From contig JAHLLS010000019.1 of NCBI GenBank assembly GCA_020444045.1, positions 1 to 64,000 on the forward strand: a stretch of 64,000 nt of DNA, read 5' to 3'. Every line of letters begins with the position of its first letter. Position 1 is the stretch's first letter. The translations under genes were made by a program, and so were the position numbers. Positions 18,039 to 26,739 of this stretch are shown in pieces. The notes beneath the pieces were generated by a model, which saw only the letters and a list, made by a program, of their open reading frames with translations, made no database searches and was not told where the DNA came from. The stretch comes from Deltaproteobacteria bacterium (GTDB lineage Bacteria > Desulfobacterota > Desulfobacteria > Desulfobacterales > UBA5852).

Positions 18039-18509
18039 ATGCGCCCTCAAAAAGATCGTATCGTCGCTTTCAACCCGGATATCAGCTATTTCAAGCCACG
18101 TGGCATTCCCATGATGGATCTCGAAGAAGTGCGCCTTACGGTGGATGAATGTGAAGCGCTGCGGTTGTCGGACCTGCTCGATCTATCCCATGAGGACGGT
18201 GGTAAACAGATGGGGGTTTCGCGGGCGACCTTCGGACGGATTCTGCAGAAAGCCCGCAGCTGTGTGGCCGACGCGCTGATCAACGGTAAAGCCATCAATA
18301 TCGAGGGCGGGAATTACACCATGACATCGAAGGAGCGTATTTTTGAATGCGATGCCTGCCAGCGGCGATGGAGTGAACTGCTGGGAACGGGTCGGCCGAG
18401 TCATTGCCCCCACTGCAACAGCCGCAAACTGTTCCGCGTCAGCCAGGGGCATAAAATGGCCCGGGGCAGTCGCGGCAGCAGCCCCCCCAAGGCCCAAAAA
18501 ACAGAGTAG
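18039..18509 (+). CDS. DUF134 helix-turn-helix protein with C-terminal zinc ribbon
   Basis: A 156-residue protein. Residues 1 to about 95 are DUF134: N-terminal FKPRGIPMMDLEEVRLTVDE and a sigma-70-region-4-like helix-turn-helix, GGKQMGVSRATFGRILQKAR. Residues about 105-135 form a zinc ribbon with two Cys pairs, CDACQRRW and CPHCNSRKLF. A Lys/Arg-rich tail ends the protein. DUF134 genes commonly neighbour Mrp/NBP35 ATPase genes, as here, so it may regulate Fe-S-cluster-related functions; that is inference. Confidence 0.85.
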   Translation: MRPQKDRIVAFNPDISYFKPRGIPMMDLEEVRLTVDECEALRLSDLLDLSHEDGGKQMGVSRATFGRILQKARSCVADALINGKAINIEGGNYTMTSKERIFECDACQRRWSELLGTGRPSHCPHCNSRKLFRVSQGHKMARGSRGSSPPKAQKTE

Positions 18510-18689
18510 GCCACAGGCGAAGGAAATATGCGGTTGACATTGAATTGAATTCCCCCCTTGGGTTTCACGTCCGCGGGGTGTTTCCCTGGAAAACCGCCGC
18601 GGAAACGACAGGGGAAAAATGAATGCCAAGGCGCTGCGCGCACGGTTGCGCAGTTAAGATATAACGTGTGTAACAGGAGACAACGTAAC

Positions 18690-19538
18690 ATGGTTGAAAT
18701 TATGAGTTCGCCGGGCGATGCCAGCAAAAAACGATCCGGTCAAGAAGAACAGGATGCCGCGGTAAAGGATTCCTTGAGCCGGATAAAAAACAAGCTGGTC
18801 GTCATGAGCGGCAAAGGGGGCGTGGGTAAAACCAGTACATCGGTCAACCTCTCGATTGCGCTGGCCCGTCTTGGCTACCGGGTAGGGCTGATGGATGTCG
18901 ATCTCCATGGTCCGGACGTGCCCCGTGTACTGGGGCTGATGGGCATGATGGGATTGAGCCAGAACCACAAACTCGAACCCATGCGCTTCAGCGACAACCT
19001 GAAGGTGGTTTCCATCGAGTCCCTGACCGCCAGCAAAGACGACGCCATCATCTGGCGGGGGCCCATAAAATATTCCGCCATCCGCCAATTTGTCGCCGAC
19101 GTCGAGTGGGGCGAGCTTGATTTCCTTCTGATCGACGCGCCCCCGGGCACCGGCGACGAGCCCCTGACGGTGGCGCAGACCATTCCGGATGCCAAGGCCG
19201 TTATTGTGACCACGCCCCAGGAAATTTCGCTGGCGGATGTCCGCAAATCCATCAGCTTCTGCCATACGGTCAAGATGGAGATTTTCGGTCTGGTGGAAAA
19301 CATGAGCGGCTATGTCTGCCCGCACTGCGGCAAAGAGGTGGACCTTTTCGGCTCCGGGGGCGGCGAGCGGACCGCTCAGGAGACATCCGTGACATTTCTG
19401 GGGCGGGTCCCCTTCGATCCCAACGTGGTGACCTGCGGTGACAATGGCAAGTCCTACCAGGAGAGCTATCCGGATTCACCGGTCACCCAGGCCTACGAAA
19501 GCATTGCCCGCCGCATGGGGGATCTCGTCAAGAACTGA
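18690..19538 (+). CDS. mrp: Mrp/NBP35-type Fe-S cluster carrier ATPase
   Basis: A 282-residue P-loop ATPase of the Mrp/ApbC family, which carries and transfers Fe-S clusters in the cytoplasm. The deviant Walker A KGGVGKTSTSVNL starts near residue 38, DVDLHGPDVPRVLGL follows, and DAPPGTGDEP is the family's switch motif. The CxxC ligand pair is YVCPHCGKEV near residue 207. ATG 18690 has AGGAGA nine bases upstream; the 44 codons before it look non-coding. Confidence 0.92.
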   Translation: MVEIMSSPGDASKKRSGQEEQDAAVKDSLSRIKNKLVVMSGKGGVGKTSTSVNLSIALARLGYRVGLMDVDLHGPDVPRVLGLMGMMGLSQNHKLEPMRFSDNLKVVSIESLTASKDDAIIWRGPIKYSAIRQFVADVEWGELDFLLIDAPPGTGDEPLTVAQTIPDAKAVIVTTPQEISLADVRKSISFCHTVKMEIFGLVENMSGYVCPHCGKEVDLFGSGGGERTAQETSVTFLGRVPFDPNVVTCGDNGKSYQESYPDSPVTQAYESIARRMGDLVKN

Positions 19539-19582
19539 TGCCGGTTTGTAGGGATGGTTCCGGTGGTGCCGCCGACTGGCAA

Positions 19583-20002
19583 TCAGCGGATCAGCATGAC
19601 CGGACAGTGAACGTGCCGGGCCACTTTGTGGCTGACACTGCCGAACAGCATGCCCTTAATGGCGCCCAGACCGCGCGTTCCCATAACGACCAGGTCGACT
19701 TTCTGGGCGGTTGCGGCGGCGATAATGGCCTCGGCTTCGGGCCCCTCCAGCAGATCTTCGGTGATCGTTGCACTGCTGTCCGCCAAGTGTTTGCGGGCCC
19801 TGTCGATGACATCTTGGCCGGTGGCTTTGCGCGCGGCCACGCGCTTTTCGATATCGTCATACCCCAGCAGATCCGAGGTCTGCGCATAGGCATGGACGAT
19901 CAGCAAGGTGGCATCGAACGCTGCTGCCAGTTTGCCGGCGTAGTCCACGGCCAGATCACTGTGAGACGAGCCGTCGACGGCAAGGAGTATCTTCTGGAAC
20001 AT
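19583..20002 (-). CDS. Universal stress protein (UspA family)
   Basis: A 139-residue cytoplasmic UspA-fold protein: N-terminal KILLAVDGSSHSDLAVDYA, and the ATP-binding motif GTRGLGAIKGMLFGSVSHKV followed by the CPVMLIR end, matching G-2x-G-9x-G-S/T. The ATP-binding type of Usp is therefore expected. ATG 20002 has a consensus Shine-Dalgarno AAAGGAGG on the minus strand. The gene is monocistronic, divergent from lipB. Confidence 0.92.
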   Translation of the reverse strand: MFQKILLAVDGSSHSDLAVDYAGKLAAAFDATLLIVHAYAQTSDLLGYDDIEKRVAARKATGQDVIDRARKHLADSSATITEDLLEGPEAEAIIAAATAQKVDLVVMGTRGLGAIKGMLFGSVSHKVARHVHCPVMLIR

Positions 20003-20053
20003 AAAAAGGCCTCCTTTGGGTAGCGGGTATCCGCGGTTGATGGTTGATGCTAA

Positions 20054-20082
20054 AAAATACCCATTCATCCATACCCTGTCAA
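20054..20082 (-). promoter_or_regulatory. Promoter of the uspA-family gene
   Basis: On the minus strand: TTGACA (20077-20082), 17-base spacer, TATTTT (20054-20059), 52 bases upstream of the start codon. Confidence 0.7.
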
Positions 20083-20193
20083 AAGCGTTGCTTCGGGCCG
20101 GACAAAGAGGATGATCGAAAAGCGGGCGGACCATAGCCTGTCATGGGGGATATCGATTTTTGACACTGGCGGCATTCAGAAGACAGGCGCGCG

Positions 20194-20910
20194 ATGAAAC
20201 GTAAATGGCTGGCAATCGATCTTCCCCTCACGGATTATGGTCAAGCCCAGGTCCTGCAGGAACGGTGTGTGGCGGCCAAGACAGACGGCCGCCTGCCGGA
20301 AGACCTCATGTTCCTGCTCGAACACCCCGCCGTATTCACCCTGGGGCGCAATGGCGGCCGGGAGAATCTGATGGTTTCCGATGCCCATCTGGCGTTGGCC
20401 GGCGTCGGCCTCATGCCGTCTGAACGGGGCGGAAACATCACCTACCATGGTCCGGGGCAGATCGTGGGCTATCCGGTGATCGACCTGCAGCGGGCGCGCA
20501 TGGGCGTCGGGGATTATGTGGGGGCCCTCGAAGATCTGATGCTCTCCGTGGCGCAGGCCTGGGGGGTCGCTGCCGATCGTGACGATCGCAACCGGGGGAT
20601 TTGGGTGGATGGCGCCAAGGTCGGCAGCATCGGCCTTTGCCTGCGGCACGGTATGGCGTTTCACGGGTTTGCGTTGAATGTCAGCAACGACCTGACGCCC
20701 TTCCAATGGATCAACCCCTGCGGCCTGGCCGGTGTTCGTATGACGTCGCTGGGACAGGTGCTGGACCGGGAAATTCCCATGGACGAATTGCGGCAAACCG
20801 TTTGGCAAACGGCGGCCCGGGTTTTTGATGTCACCCTGGCGCCGATCACGCTTGAAACGTTGAACTGCCTGCTGTCCGTGAAACCCCCAGTTTCGAGGAA
20901 GCTTGCATGA
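20194..20910 (+). CDS. lipB: Octanoyltransferase LipB
   Basis: Moves octanoate from acyl carrier protein to lipoyl domains, the first step of protein lipoylation. The 238-residue protein shows LLEHPAVFTLGRNGG near residue 42, the family signature RGGNITYHGPGQIVGYPV at about 78, VGSIGLC with the active-site lysine in GAKVG at about 147, and NPCGLAG with the catalytic cysteine. It is a little longer than usual at the C-terminus. It overlaps lipA by four bases (ATGA). Confidence 0.95.
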   Translation: MKRKWLAIDLPLTDYGQAQVLQERCVAAKTDGRLPEDLMFLLEHPAVFTLGRNGGRENLMVSDAHLALAGVGLMPSERGGNITYHGPGQIVGYPVIDLQRARMGVGDYVGALEDLMLSVAQAWGVAADRDDRNRGIWVDGAKVGSIGLCLRHGMAFHGFALNVSNDLTPFQWINPCGLAGVRMTSLGQVLDREIPMDELRQTVWQTAARVFDVTLAPITLETLNCLLSVKPPVSRKLA

Positions 20911-21791
20911 GCCGGTCATCATCGCACAAGGCATCCATTCGCAAACCCCCCTGGCTGAAACGGCGGCTGCCGTCCGGTCCGATGTACGGCACGATATGCC
21001 AGGCACTGGGCGCACAGGGTCTGCATACCGTCTGCCAGGAAGCCAAATGCCCCAACCAGTGGGAGTGCTTTTCCCGCCAGACCGCAACTTTTCTTATCCT
21101 GGGGTCGCGCTGCACACGCAATTGCGGTTTCTGTGCCGTGGACCACGGTCCGGCGGGGCCGCCGGATCCGGAGGAACCGGTTAAGGTGGCCCGGATGGCC
21201 CGCGACATGGCGTTGGTTTATGTGGTGGTGACGTCGGTCACGCGTGATGATCTGCCGGACGGCGGGGCCGGTCTGTTTGTGGCCACGATCCGGGCCCTGC
21301 GGGATGAAATCCCGGGGGTGCGGGTGGAGGTGCTGATCCCCGATTTGCAGGGACGGCGGGAGGCGATCGAGACTGTGGTGACCGCCGCGCCGGATGTCCT
21401 GAACCACAACCTGGAAACGATCCCGTCGCTCTATCCAACGGTTCGGCCGGAAGCGGATTACCAGCGCTCGCTGGCCCTGCTGCAGACGGTGCGCGATCTG
21501 GCACCGCACATGATGACCAAATCCGGTTTGATGCTGGGGCTGGGGGAGACCCGGGAAGGGGTGCGGCAGACCCTGGCCGACCTGCGGGCGGTGGACTGCC
21601 GGATGGTGACGCTCGGACAATATCTGCAGCCTTCTCCCGATCATCTGCCGGTCAAACGGTATGTCCCCCCGGAAGAGTTCGATCAATGGCGCGATGAAGC
21701 CCTGCAAATGGGGTTTCAGGAGGTGGCCAGCGGGCCGCTGGTGCGCAGCTCCTATCAGGCCCGCGAGCTCTATAACACGGCCCGCGGGTGA
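20907..21791 (+). CDS. lipA: Lipoyl synthase LipA
   Basis: Radical SAM enzyme inserting two sulfurs into protein-bound octanoate. The 294-residue protein has the auxiliary-cluster cysteines (CQEAKCPNQWECF), the AdoMet-cluster motif CTRNCGFCAV and the C-terminal RSSYQARE with the cluster-ligating serine. It is translationally coupled to lipB. Confidence 0.96.
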   Translation: MSRSSSHKASIRKPPWLKRRLPSGPMYGTICQALGAQGLHTVCQEAKCPNQWECFSRQTATFLILGSRCTRNCGFCAVDHGPAGPPDPEEPVKVARMARDMALVYVVVTSVTRDDLPDGGAGLFVATIRALRDEIPGVRVEVLIPDLQGRREAIETVVTAAPDVLNHNLETIPSLYPTVRPEADYQRSLALLQTVRDLAPHMMTKSGLMLGLGETREGVRQTLADLRAVDCRMVTLGQYLQPSPDHLPVKRYVPPEEFDQWRDEALQMGFQEVASGPLVRSSYQARELYNTARG

Positions 21792-21809
21792 CATCCGCCA
21801 CGACGGGGA

Positions 21810-22040
21810 CTATCTGCCGGCGGCATCGGCCCGGCGCTGCTCCTGGCGGGCGTCTTTTTCCTTGAAATGGATAAGGCAGGCCGGGCGAAACTTGCAGTAT
21901 AGCCCCGGATCCTGGCAGGCCAACTGATCGCCCTCCTGGTAGCGATTGTATTTCATGCAGAGGTAGCGGACGTTTTCGCCTTCCGCCGTTTCGCTCGCCG
22001 CCCCGCCATCCTCATTTTCTTTATCGGCAGGTGTTGTCAT
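21810..22040 (-). CDS. Small four-cysteine protein downstream of trxA
   Basis: A 76-residue soluble protein with an acidic N-terminus and four cysteines at residues 28, 42, 49 and 55 (LCMKYNRYQEGDQLACQ, then YCKFRPAC), a spacing that could bind a metal or an Fe-S cluster. It begins 13 bases after the trxA stop on the same strand, so it is very likely cotranscribed. I recognise no family. Confidence 0.55.
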   Translation of the reverse strand: MTTPADKENEDGGAASETAEGENVRYLCMKYNRYQEGDQLACQDPGLYCKFRPACLIHFKEKDARQEQRRADAAGR

Positions 22041-22053
22041 CAGGCCCTGGCCC

Positions 22054-22416
22054 TCACTGTACCAAAAAGGGCGAGGTGGATGCGCCGCCGTTCAGGGCAT
22101 TTTTAATGGCACCTTCCAGTTTGGCGCGATTGACCAGACCCGTCATCTGCTCGAAAACCTTTCCATCCTGAAACACCATCACAGTGGGGACCGACCGGAT
22201 ACCGAATTGGCCGGGAATCTCGGGGTTGTCGTCCACGTTGCATTTGCCGAAGGTCATTTGACCGTCATAGGCCGCCGCCAGGGCGTCGATGGTGGGGCCG
22301 ATGGCTTTGCAGGGGCCGCACCAGGGGGCCCAGAAATCCACCAGGACCGGGCGCGAGGATTGAACGACAGTTTCTTCAAAGTTTTGATCGGTGATTTCGG
22401 TGATTGATGCGTCCAT
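22054..22416 (-). CDS. trxA: Thioredoxin
   Basis: A 120-residue cytoplasmic thioredoxin with active site FWAPWCGPCKAIGP and the cis-proline segment GIRSVPTVMVFQDG. Slightly longer than E. coli TrxA, with an extra C-terminal GGASTSPFLVQ tail. The start at 22416 (MDASITEITD) follows AAAGG on the minus strand; the longer frame to 22467 has no family match. It reduces protein disulfides. Confidence 0.94.
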   Translation of the reverse strand: MDASITEITDQNFEETVVQSSRPVLVDFWAPWCGPCKAIGPTIDALAAAYDGQMTFGKCNVDDNPEIPGQFGIRSVPTVMVFQDGKVFEQMTGLVNRAKLEGAIKNALNGGASTSPFLVQ

Positions 22417-22671
22417 TGGATATAACCTTTCTGTGACAGGAATGGGTTTCGTTAGATACTGGAACATAAGAGCAACATTGCGGGAAAACGTTACACGCTC
22501 GCGATAAAAAATGCCAGGGGCGGCATTCGTTTTTGGCGATCGCGTTCAAGATTTTCAATCCAACGGCCGATAACATCTGTCAGCACCGGGTCACCGCTGT
22601 TGTGCTGCGGTCCGGTCGTAAATTCCTCCCGGCATGGGATCTGCCGGGCAACCCGAAGTGAAGGTGATACG

Positions 22672-23490
22672 GTGGTTGATGTGCATGCCCTTAGCACCGC
22701 AGCGTCTCCGTCATCCGGTGAAACGCTGACGGCCTCGGCAGCGTCTGTCGCTGGTGCGGAAAAGCGATTGCCGCCCCGGATTTTGCTCGTGGCCCGACCC
22801 GGCGATGCGTGCACCTTGTATGAAGCGGCGATTCGCAACATGGGTGCTACCGTGGATACGGTGGCGTCCATTGACACGTTTTACGGTGCCGTGACCCATT
22901 TCGCCTACAATGGGGTGGTCATCGACATCCCCACCAAAATCAAGGCCCTGAGCGACCATAAAGCTCTTGTATACAGCATCATGGGGCGCTTTCCGGTCAT
23001 TCAGGTCAATTTGGACCGCCGCAGCGGCGCCATCCGGGCCTTGTTATACGGGCACCATGAACGGTCCGGTTTGCTGGAAGACCTGATCCGCGAGGCCTGC
23101 TGGGGCAGTCCGGCGCGCAAACTCCGTTCGGAGGAACGCAAACCGCTTCACTATAATGTCCTGCTGTCCACGACGCGCGAATTCGACCCCCGGACCCTGA
23201 TCCGCACCGTCACCATGGATGTTTCAAGCAACGGGTGCTTTCTTTTTACGTCGGCCCGTTTCCAGCTAGGGGGGCGGGTATGGCTGCGCATTGTCGATCT
23301 TTACGATAAAAGCCCCATCAGCGGTATTGTCCGGCACAAGCGCAAATGGGGCGAGGCCATGGTTGTCCCCGGCATTGGGATCAAGTTCGAAACCATTACC
23401 GAAAGTCAGCGCCAAGCCCTGCTTAATCCGGTCAGTCAACCGTCACTGGAGACGGTTCCTGGCGACGACCTGCGGAAGGGGGCTAAATGA
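22672..23490 (+). CDS. PilZ-domain protein with receiver-like N-terminus
   Basis: A 272-residue protein from a GTG start (AAGGTG upstream). Residues about 33-140 resemble a degenerate response-regulator fold (ILLVARPGDACTLYEAAIRN; FAYNGVVIDIPTK at the usual phosphorylation position). Residues about 160-255 are a PilZ domain, with VTMDVSSNGCFLFTS matching the D/N-x-S-x-x-G motif; the usual upstream RxxxR is not obvious (KPLHYNVLL), so c-di-GMP binding is uncertain. It overlaps the cheX-like gene by four bases, suggesting a joint role in motility or surface signalling. Confidence 0.8.
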   Translation: MVDVHALSTAASPSSGETLTASAASVAGAEKRLPPRILLVARPGDACTLYEAAIRNMGATVDTVASIDTFYGAVTHFAYNGVVIDIPTKIKALSDHKALVYSIMGRFPVIQVNLDRRSGAIRALLYGHHERSGLLEDLIREACWGSPARKLRSEERKPLHYNVLLSTTREFDPRTLIRTVTMDVSSNGCFLFTSARFQLGGRVWLRIVDLYDKSPISGIVRHKRKWGEAMVVPGIGIKFETITESQRQALLNPVSQPSLETVPGDDLRKGAK

Positions 23491-23945
23491 AGGCCGCTTA
23501 TGTCAACCCCTTTGTGGATGCGGTGATCCGCCTGTTTCAGACCATGATGACCCTGACGGTTACCATCGGGAAACCGGCCTTGAATACCACGGCCCGGCCG
23601 CATCACGATGTCTGCGGCGTGATCGATGTTTCCGGCGACGTGCACGGGCGGGTGGTCGTGAGCATGCCCGAACCGCTGGCAACCAGTCTGGCGTCGGAAA
23701 TGCTAGGCGATCCCATCTCGCAACTCGATGCGGACTGCATCGATGCCGTGGGCGAGATTGCCAACATGATTGCCGGCAATGCCAAGACCGACTTCCCCGG
23801 CGGGTCAAGTGCCATCTCGGTGCCCCAGGTCGTGATTGGCCGCGAGAATGTGCCCTATCCCGACGCCACACCGATCATTTCGATCCCCTGTGAAACTGAT
23901 AAAGGACCGCTCCAGATCGATGTCGCCCTGAAAAAGGACGGCTGA
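23487..23945 (+). CDS. CheX-type phosphatase-like protein
   Basis: A 152-residue protein of the CheC/CheX/FliY phosphatase family; CheX dephosphorylates CheY-P. The helix with the active-site pair E..N is DAVGEIANMIAGNAK (near residue 92), preceded by GVIDVSGDVHGRVVVSMPE, both typical of CheX. The start codon lies in the ATGA overlap with the PilZ gene, so the two products are probably made together; the PilZ protein's receiver-like domain could be its partner (inference). Confidence 0.85.
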   Translation: MKAAYVNPFVDAVIRLFQTMMTLTVTIGKPALNTTARPHHDVCGVIDVSGDVHGRVVVSMPEPLATSLASEMLGDPISQLDADCIDAVGEIANMIAGNAKTDFPGGSSAISVPQVVIGRENVPYPDATPIISIPCETDKGPLQIDVALKKDG

Positions 23946-23988
23946 AGAAGCGGCCGACCTCCGTGGCAGCCCCTCTGATCTAAATCCG

Positions 23989-24528
23989 CTAATTCACGTA
24001 ACCGCTGCCAATGGCCGAGAAGGGGAGGTCCAACTCAAGTTCCGGGACCTGTTTGGCGATCCAGGCCGTAAACGTATTGCTGTTGGGCCCCGGAAAGAGT
24101 TTGTAGGTCGTTTTCCAGGGATAGGCGCGCGCTGCCCGGTCGACGGCATCGATCACCTCATCCACCCCCGGTCCCCTGAGTTTCTGAAGAACCTCCGGTT
24201 TGGCGCCGTACCAGTAGCGGTCGGGGATATCCTGGACGATTCGCACCACGGGCTGACCATAGCGGCTGCGCCAGCCCACCACGTCGTAAACCGTGTAAGC
24301 GTTTTCACCGGTTCGTTTGGCGGCGATCCAGGTGTGGACGGCAAACCATCCCCGCCATCCCCAGGCATCGGCACCGTAAACATGCAGCACCGCTTCATGG
24401 GTCGCGGCAGGGTCGGGGGCGATGCCGGCCGATTCGCGGCTGGCGGTGCGCCAGCTCTTGTCGGTGGAGCAGCCGGTGACGACGATGCCGATCAGGATGA
24501 GAGCCGGGATTAATTTAAACATCTTCAT
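23989..24528 (-). CDS. DUF3750 lipoprotein
   Basis: A 179-residue lipoprotein: the signal peptide ends in VVTGC with the lipidated Cys near residue 20. The mature part matches DUF3750: WRGWFAVHTWIAAKR, YDVVGWRSRYG, and FPGPNSNTFTAWIAKQVPEL. The conserved His/Asn residues suggest an enzyme-like fold but the function is unknown. Confidence 0.85.
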   Translation of the reverse strand: MKMFKLIPALILIGIVVTGCSTDKSWRTASRESAGIAPDPAATHEAVLHVYGADAWGWRGWFAVHTWIAAKRTGENAYTVYDVVGWRSRYGQPVVRIVQDIPDRYWYGAKPEVLQKLRGPGVDEVIDAVDRAARAYPWKTTYKLFPGPNSNTFTAWIAKQVPELELDLPFSAIGSGYVN

Positions 24529-24623
24529 ATCGCGATACACTATTCAGTTGAATTGATGGACAGGGGCATTTCGTGATGATTTTAGCCCGCACCAAGCGCT
24601 AAGGATTTCGAACCATAAATGTG

Positions 24624-24651
24624 ACAATAGTGCCTGGCTTTGAATCGTCAA
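24624..24651 (-). promoter_or_regulatory. Candidate promoter of the DUF3750 gene
   Basis: Minus-strand TTGACG (24646-24651), 16-base spacer, TATTGT (24624-24629), 96 bases upstream of the ATG. Confidence 0.4.
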
Positions 24652-24773
24652 GACCCTGGATGCGTTGCGGCGCATGAGGCAGGATCGGAGACTGGGGGGG
24701 CGAAAGCAGTTTTTTTATCCGGCGCCAATACCTGAAAATTGTTTCTAATGGGGGGGATCGCCTTTCTTGCGGG

Positions 24774-25286
24774 TTATTTTGGGGAGTGATTTTTCAAGAG
24801 ACGCTTTAGGGCATCGATGCCGTAGACTTCCTCGATCGCGCCCATGGGGATACGATTCAACCCATGATTCAATTTCATGAGACTAAGATTTGACAGACCG
24901 CCCTCAGCATAAATGCGATATTTGAGTTGGAAGGAGAGGTCATTCATAGACCCCAGGACACTCCGGCTATTGGTTTTCGTGATATGAATTTCCCGGATAT
25001 CATTTAAAAACAGTTCGATCTGGCTTTGCGGAAATGCTTCGGCCAACAGGTTTTTGAACAGATTCTGGCCGAAAACCTCACCAAAGTTTTGAAAATGAGG
25101 TTTGGTGAGACCGGGGACAAGGAACGAATACAATGTCCTGTCATGGGTAAAGAGCACGCATTTCCTTCGATCGATTCGCAACAGGTTGGCATGCCAGCAA
25201 CTCAGTTCGGTAAAATCGCGCAGAATATCTTCGGGTTTGGTTTTTAGTTCGGTTAGAAGTTTTTTGGTACATTGGAGTATGGCCAT
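24774..25286 (-). CDS. DUF6933-like protein
   Basis: A 170-residue cytoplasmic protein resembling the DUF6933 family: it begins MAILQCTKKLLTELK and has the characteristic HANLLRIDRRKCVLFTHDRT followed by a hydrophobic strand. No catalytic motif is known. It starts eight bases after the methyltransferase stop, as the last gene of a three-gene operon, but such genes are usually found alone, so a functional link to methyl transfer is only positional. Confidence 0.68.
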   Translation of the reverse strand: MAILQCTKKLLTELKTKPEDILRDFTELSCWHANLLRIDRRKCVLFTHDRTLYSFLVPGLTKPHFQNFGEVFGQNLFKNLLAEAFPQSQIELFLNDIREIHITKTNSRSVLGSMNDLSFQLKYRIYAEGGLSNLSLMKLNHGLNRIPMGAIEEVYGIDALKRLLKNHSPK

Positions 25287-25293
25287 ATCCGCT

Positions 25294-26739
25294 CTATACG
25301 GTTGCTTTGATTTTGTCGATAACGATATCGTTGAGCTGCGGGTAATAGCATTTCTTTTTAGCAGCTTGGATGATGCGCTCCTCCCACAGGCGGAACGAAT
25401 CCACTTTCTTCAACGTGTGATCGGCGTTCTTAGGGTTGCCCTTTTCGGCAATTTCCCGGATGCCGGCAAGCGCCTGGTCGTCACCGGGAAAATACATCGG
25501 GATCATGCCGATATCCTTTGGAATCGATTCAAAAATAATCCTGGAACGCCTCTCCCGCGCGCAGTCTTCCATAAATTTCTCCAGACTAAAAAAGTTCAGG
25601 CTGCCTAGCGCACCCATGGCATGCCGCAGGATATGGACCCCATATTTGCGCAGCGTGTTGCGGCTCAATTCTGAATCCGTCAGCGCCTGTGGCGTCACAT
25701 CGGGCAGACTGGTACTGCCGCCGGTCTGGGCGGAAGGGAAACCGGTAATCCAGGTATTGACCCGTGCCAAGGCCGCGTTAATGAAGGTTTGGTGGGGAGA
25801 ACTGTAAGAAAGATTGCCGCCCGCCCCGATAACACTGGGGATGCCACAGTGTATGCACGATATGCCCGGGTTGACGGTCTGGGCGATAACCATCATGAAA
25901 ATCACTTGGGCGTGGTTCTGCGTCAGGAAAGCCTCCGGGCTTCCGGGGCCGGAGATGCCGGCAATGCTCTGGTCGATCAATAAAAGGTTGTTTCCTGTGC
26001 GGGCACTCCGCAAAAAAGGTTCAACCATATTGTTCATTGGCGTTAAGGAAGTAATCAGACTGGTACCGTCGACCCAGTGCTCCTTGTCTTTCAGAAATGT
26101 CACTTCGTCATCGCTCATCGCACTGGTGGTGATCATCTTGAGTCCTTGATAGCTTTTCTCCATCAGTTGGGCAATCTCGAAGAGGGAAATGCTCTTGTCG
26201 CAGGCCACCGGCAGGCTGAAAATGCCCACAATATCTTGTTGTTCGCCCACCGTGCGGATGATATTTTTGTACTCTTCGCGGTTAGCCGGACGCAGTTCCT
26301 CGTCGCCAGTCCGCTTTAGAAAGGGTGATGTCGCCCCGGTGCCAAATGTGTTCATTCCCGGGTCCCCGGGCATTTCACGGGGCACTTGCTCCAGGCAGTG
26401 ATTGATATAATCGCGCTTCAACGGAATGAAAAGGGCCGTTTCATTGTCCAAATCCACGGCATCCGCTTCCATAAGAAGATCCATCAGAGGTTGGTTTTCA
26501 ATGACATTTATACCGATTTCCGAAAGTACCCGTTTCGCGTTTTCGTCAATGCGCTGGTAAATAGCCTTCTCCGCGATAAGGTCGTCGATGTCTTCCATCC
26601 GGCATCGAACTTTTTCCAGGACCCTTTCGTCGGTGACATGACCAAAGATGTCCTCATAAATGGCTTTGGCCTTGTCGAACTCCGCCGCCATTTCCAAAAA
26701 AATGCCCTTGTCAAAGATTTCGTCTGCCTGTTTCCTCAT
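25294..26739 (-). CDS. MttB-family (trimethylamine/glycine-betaine type) methyltransferase
   Basis: A 481-residue member of the trimethylamine methyltransferase (MttB) superfamily, TIM-barrel enzymes that pass a methyl group from a methylamine to a corrinoid protein. Family segments seen include QRIDENAKRVLSEIGINVIE, NREEYKNIIRTVGEQQDI, SVIGAGGNLSYSSPHQTFIN and AQTGGSTSLPDVTPQALTDS. The frame has no internal UAG, so it is a non-pyrrolysine homologue, like betaine demethylases. Its N-terminal 60 residues are an additional helical segment. No corrinoid protein gene is adjacent. It overlaps the upstream Fe-S protein gene by four bases. Confidence 0.82.
   Translation of the reverse strand: MRKQADEIFDKGIFLEMAAEFDKAKAIYEDIFGHVTDERVLEKVRCRMEDIDDLIAEKAIYQRIDENAKRVLSEIGINVIENQPLMDLLMEADAVDLDNETALFIPLKRDYINHCLEQVPREMPGDPGMNTFGTGATSPFLKRTGDEELRPANREEYKNIIRTVGEQQDIVGIFSLPVACDKSISLFEIAQLMEKSYQGLKMITTSAMSDDEVTFLKDKEHWVDGTSLITSLTPMNNMVEPFLRSARTGNNLLLIDQSIAGISGPGSPEAFLTQNHAQVIFMMVIAQTVNPGISCIHCGIPSVIGAGGNLSYSSPHQTFINAALARVNTWITGFPSAQTGGSTSLPDVTPQALTDSELSRNTLRKYGVHILRHAMGALGSLNFFSLEKFMEDCARERRSRIIFESIPKDIGMIPMYFPGDDQALAGIREIAEKGNPKNADHTLKKVDSFRLWEERIIQAAKKKCYYPQLNDIVIDKIKATV

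Noticed and set aside
25294..26739. Pyrrolysine-containing MttB
   Set aside because: The 481-codon frame has no internal UAG, and no pyl genes are in the window.
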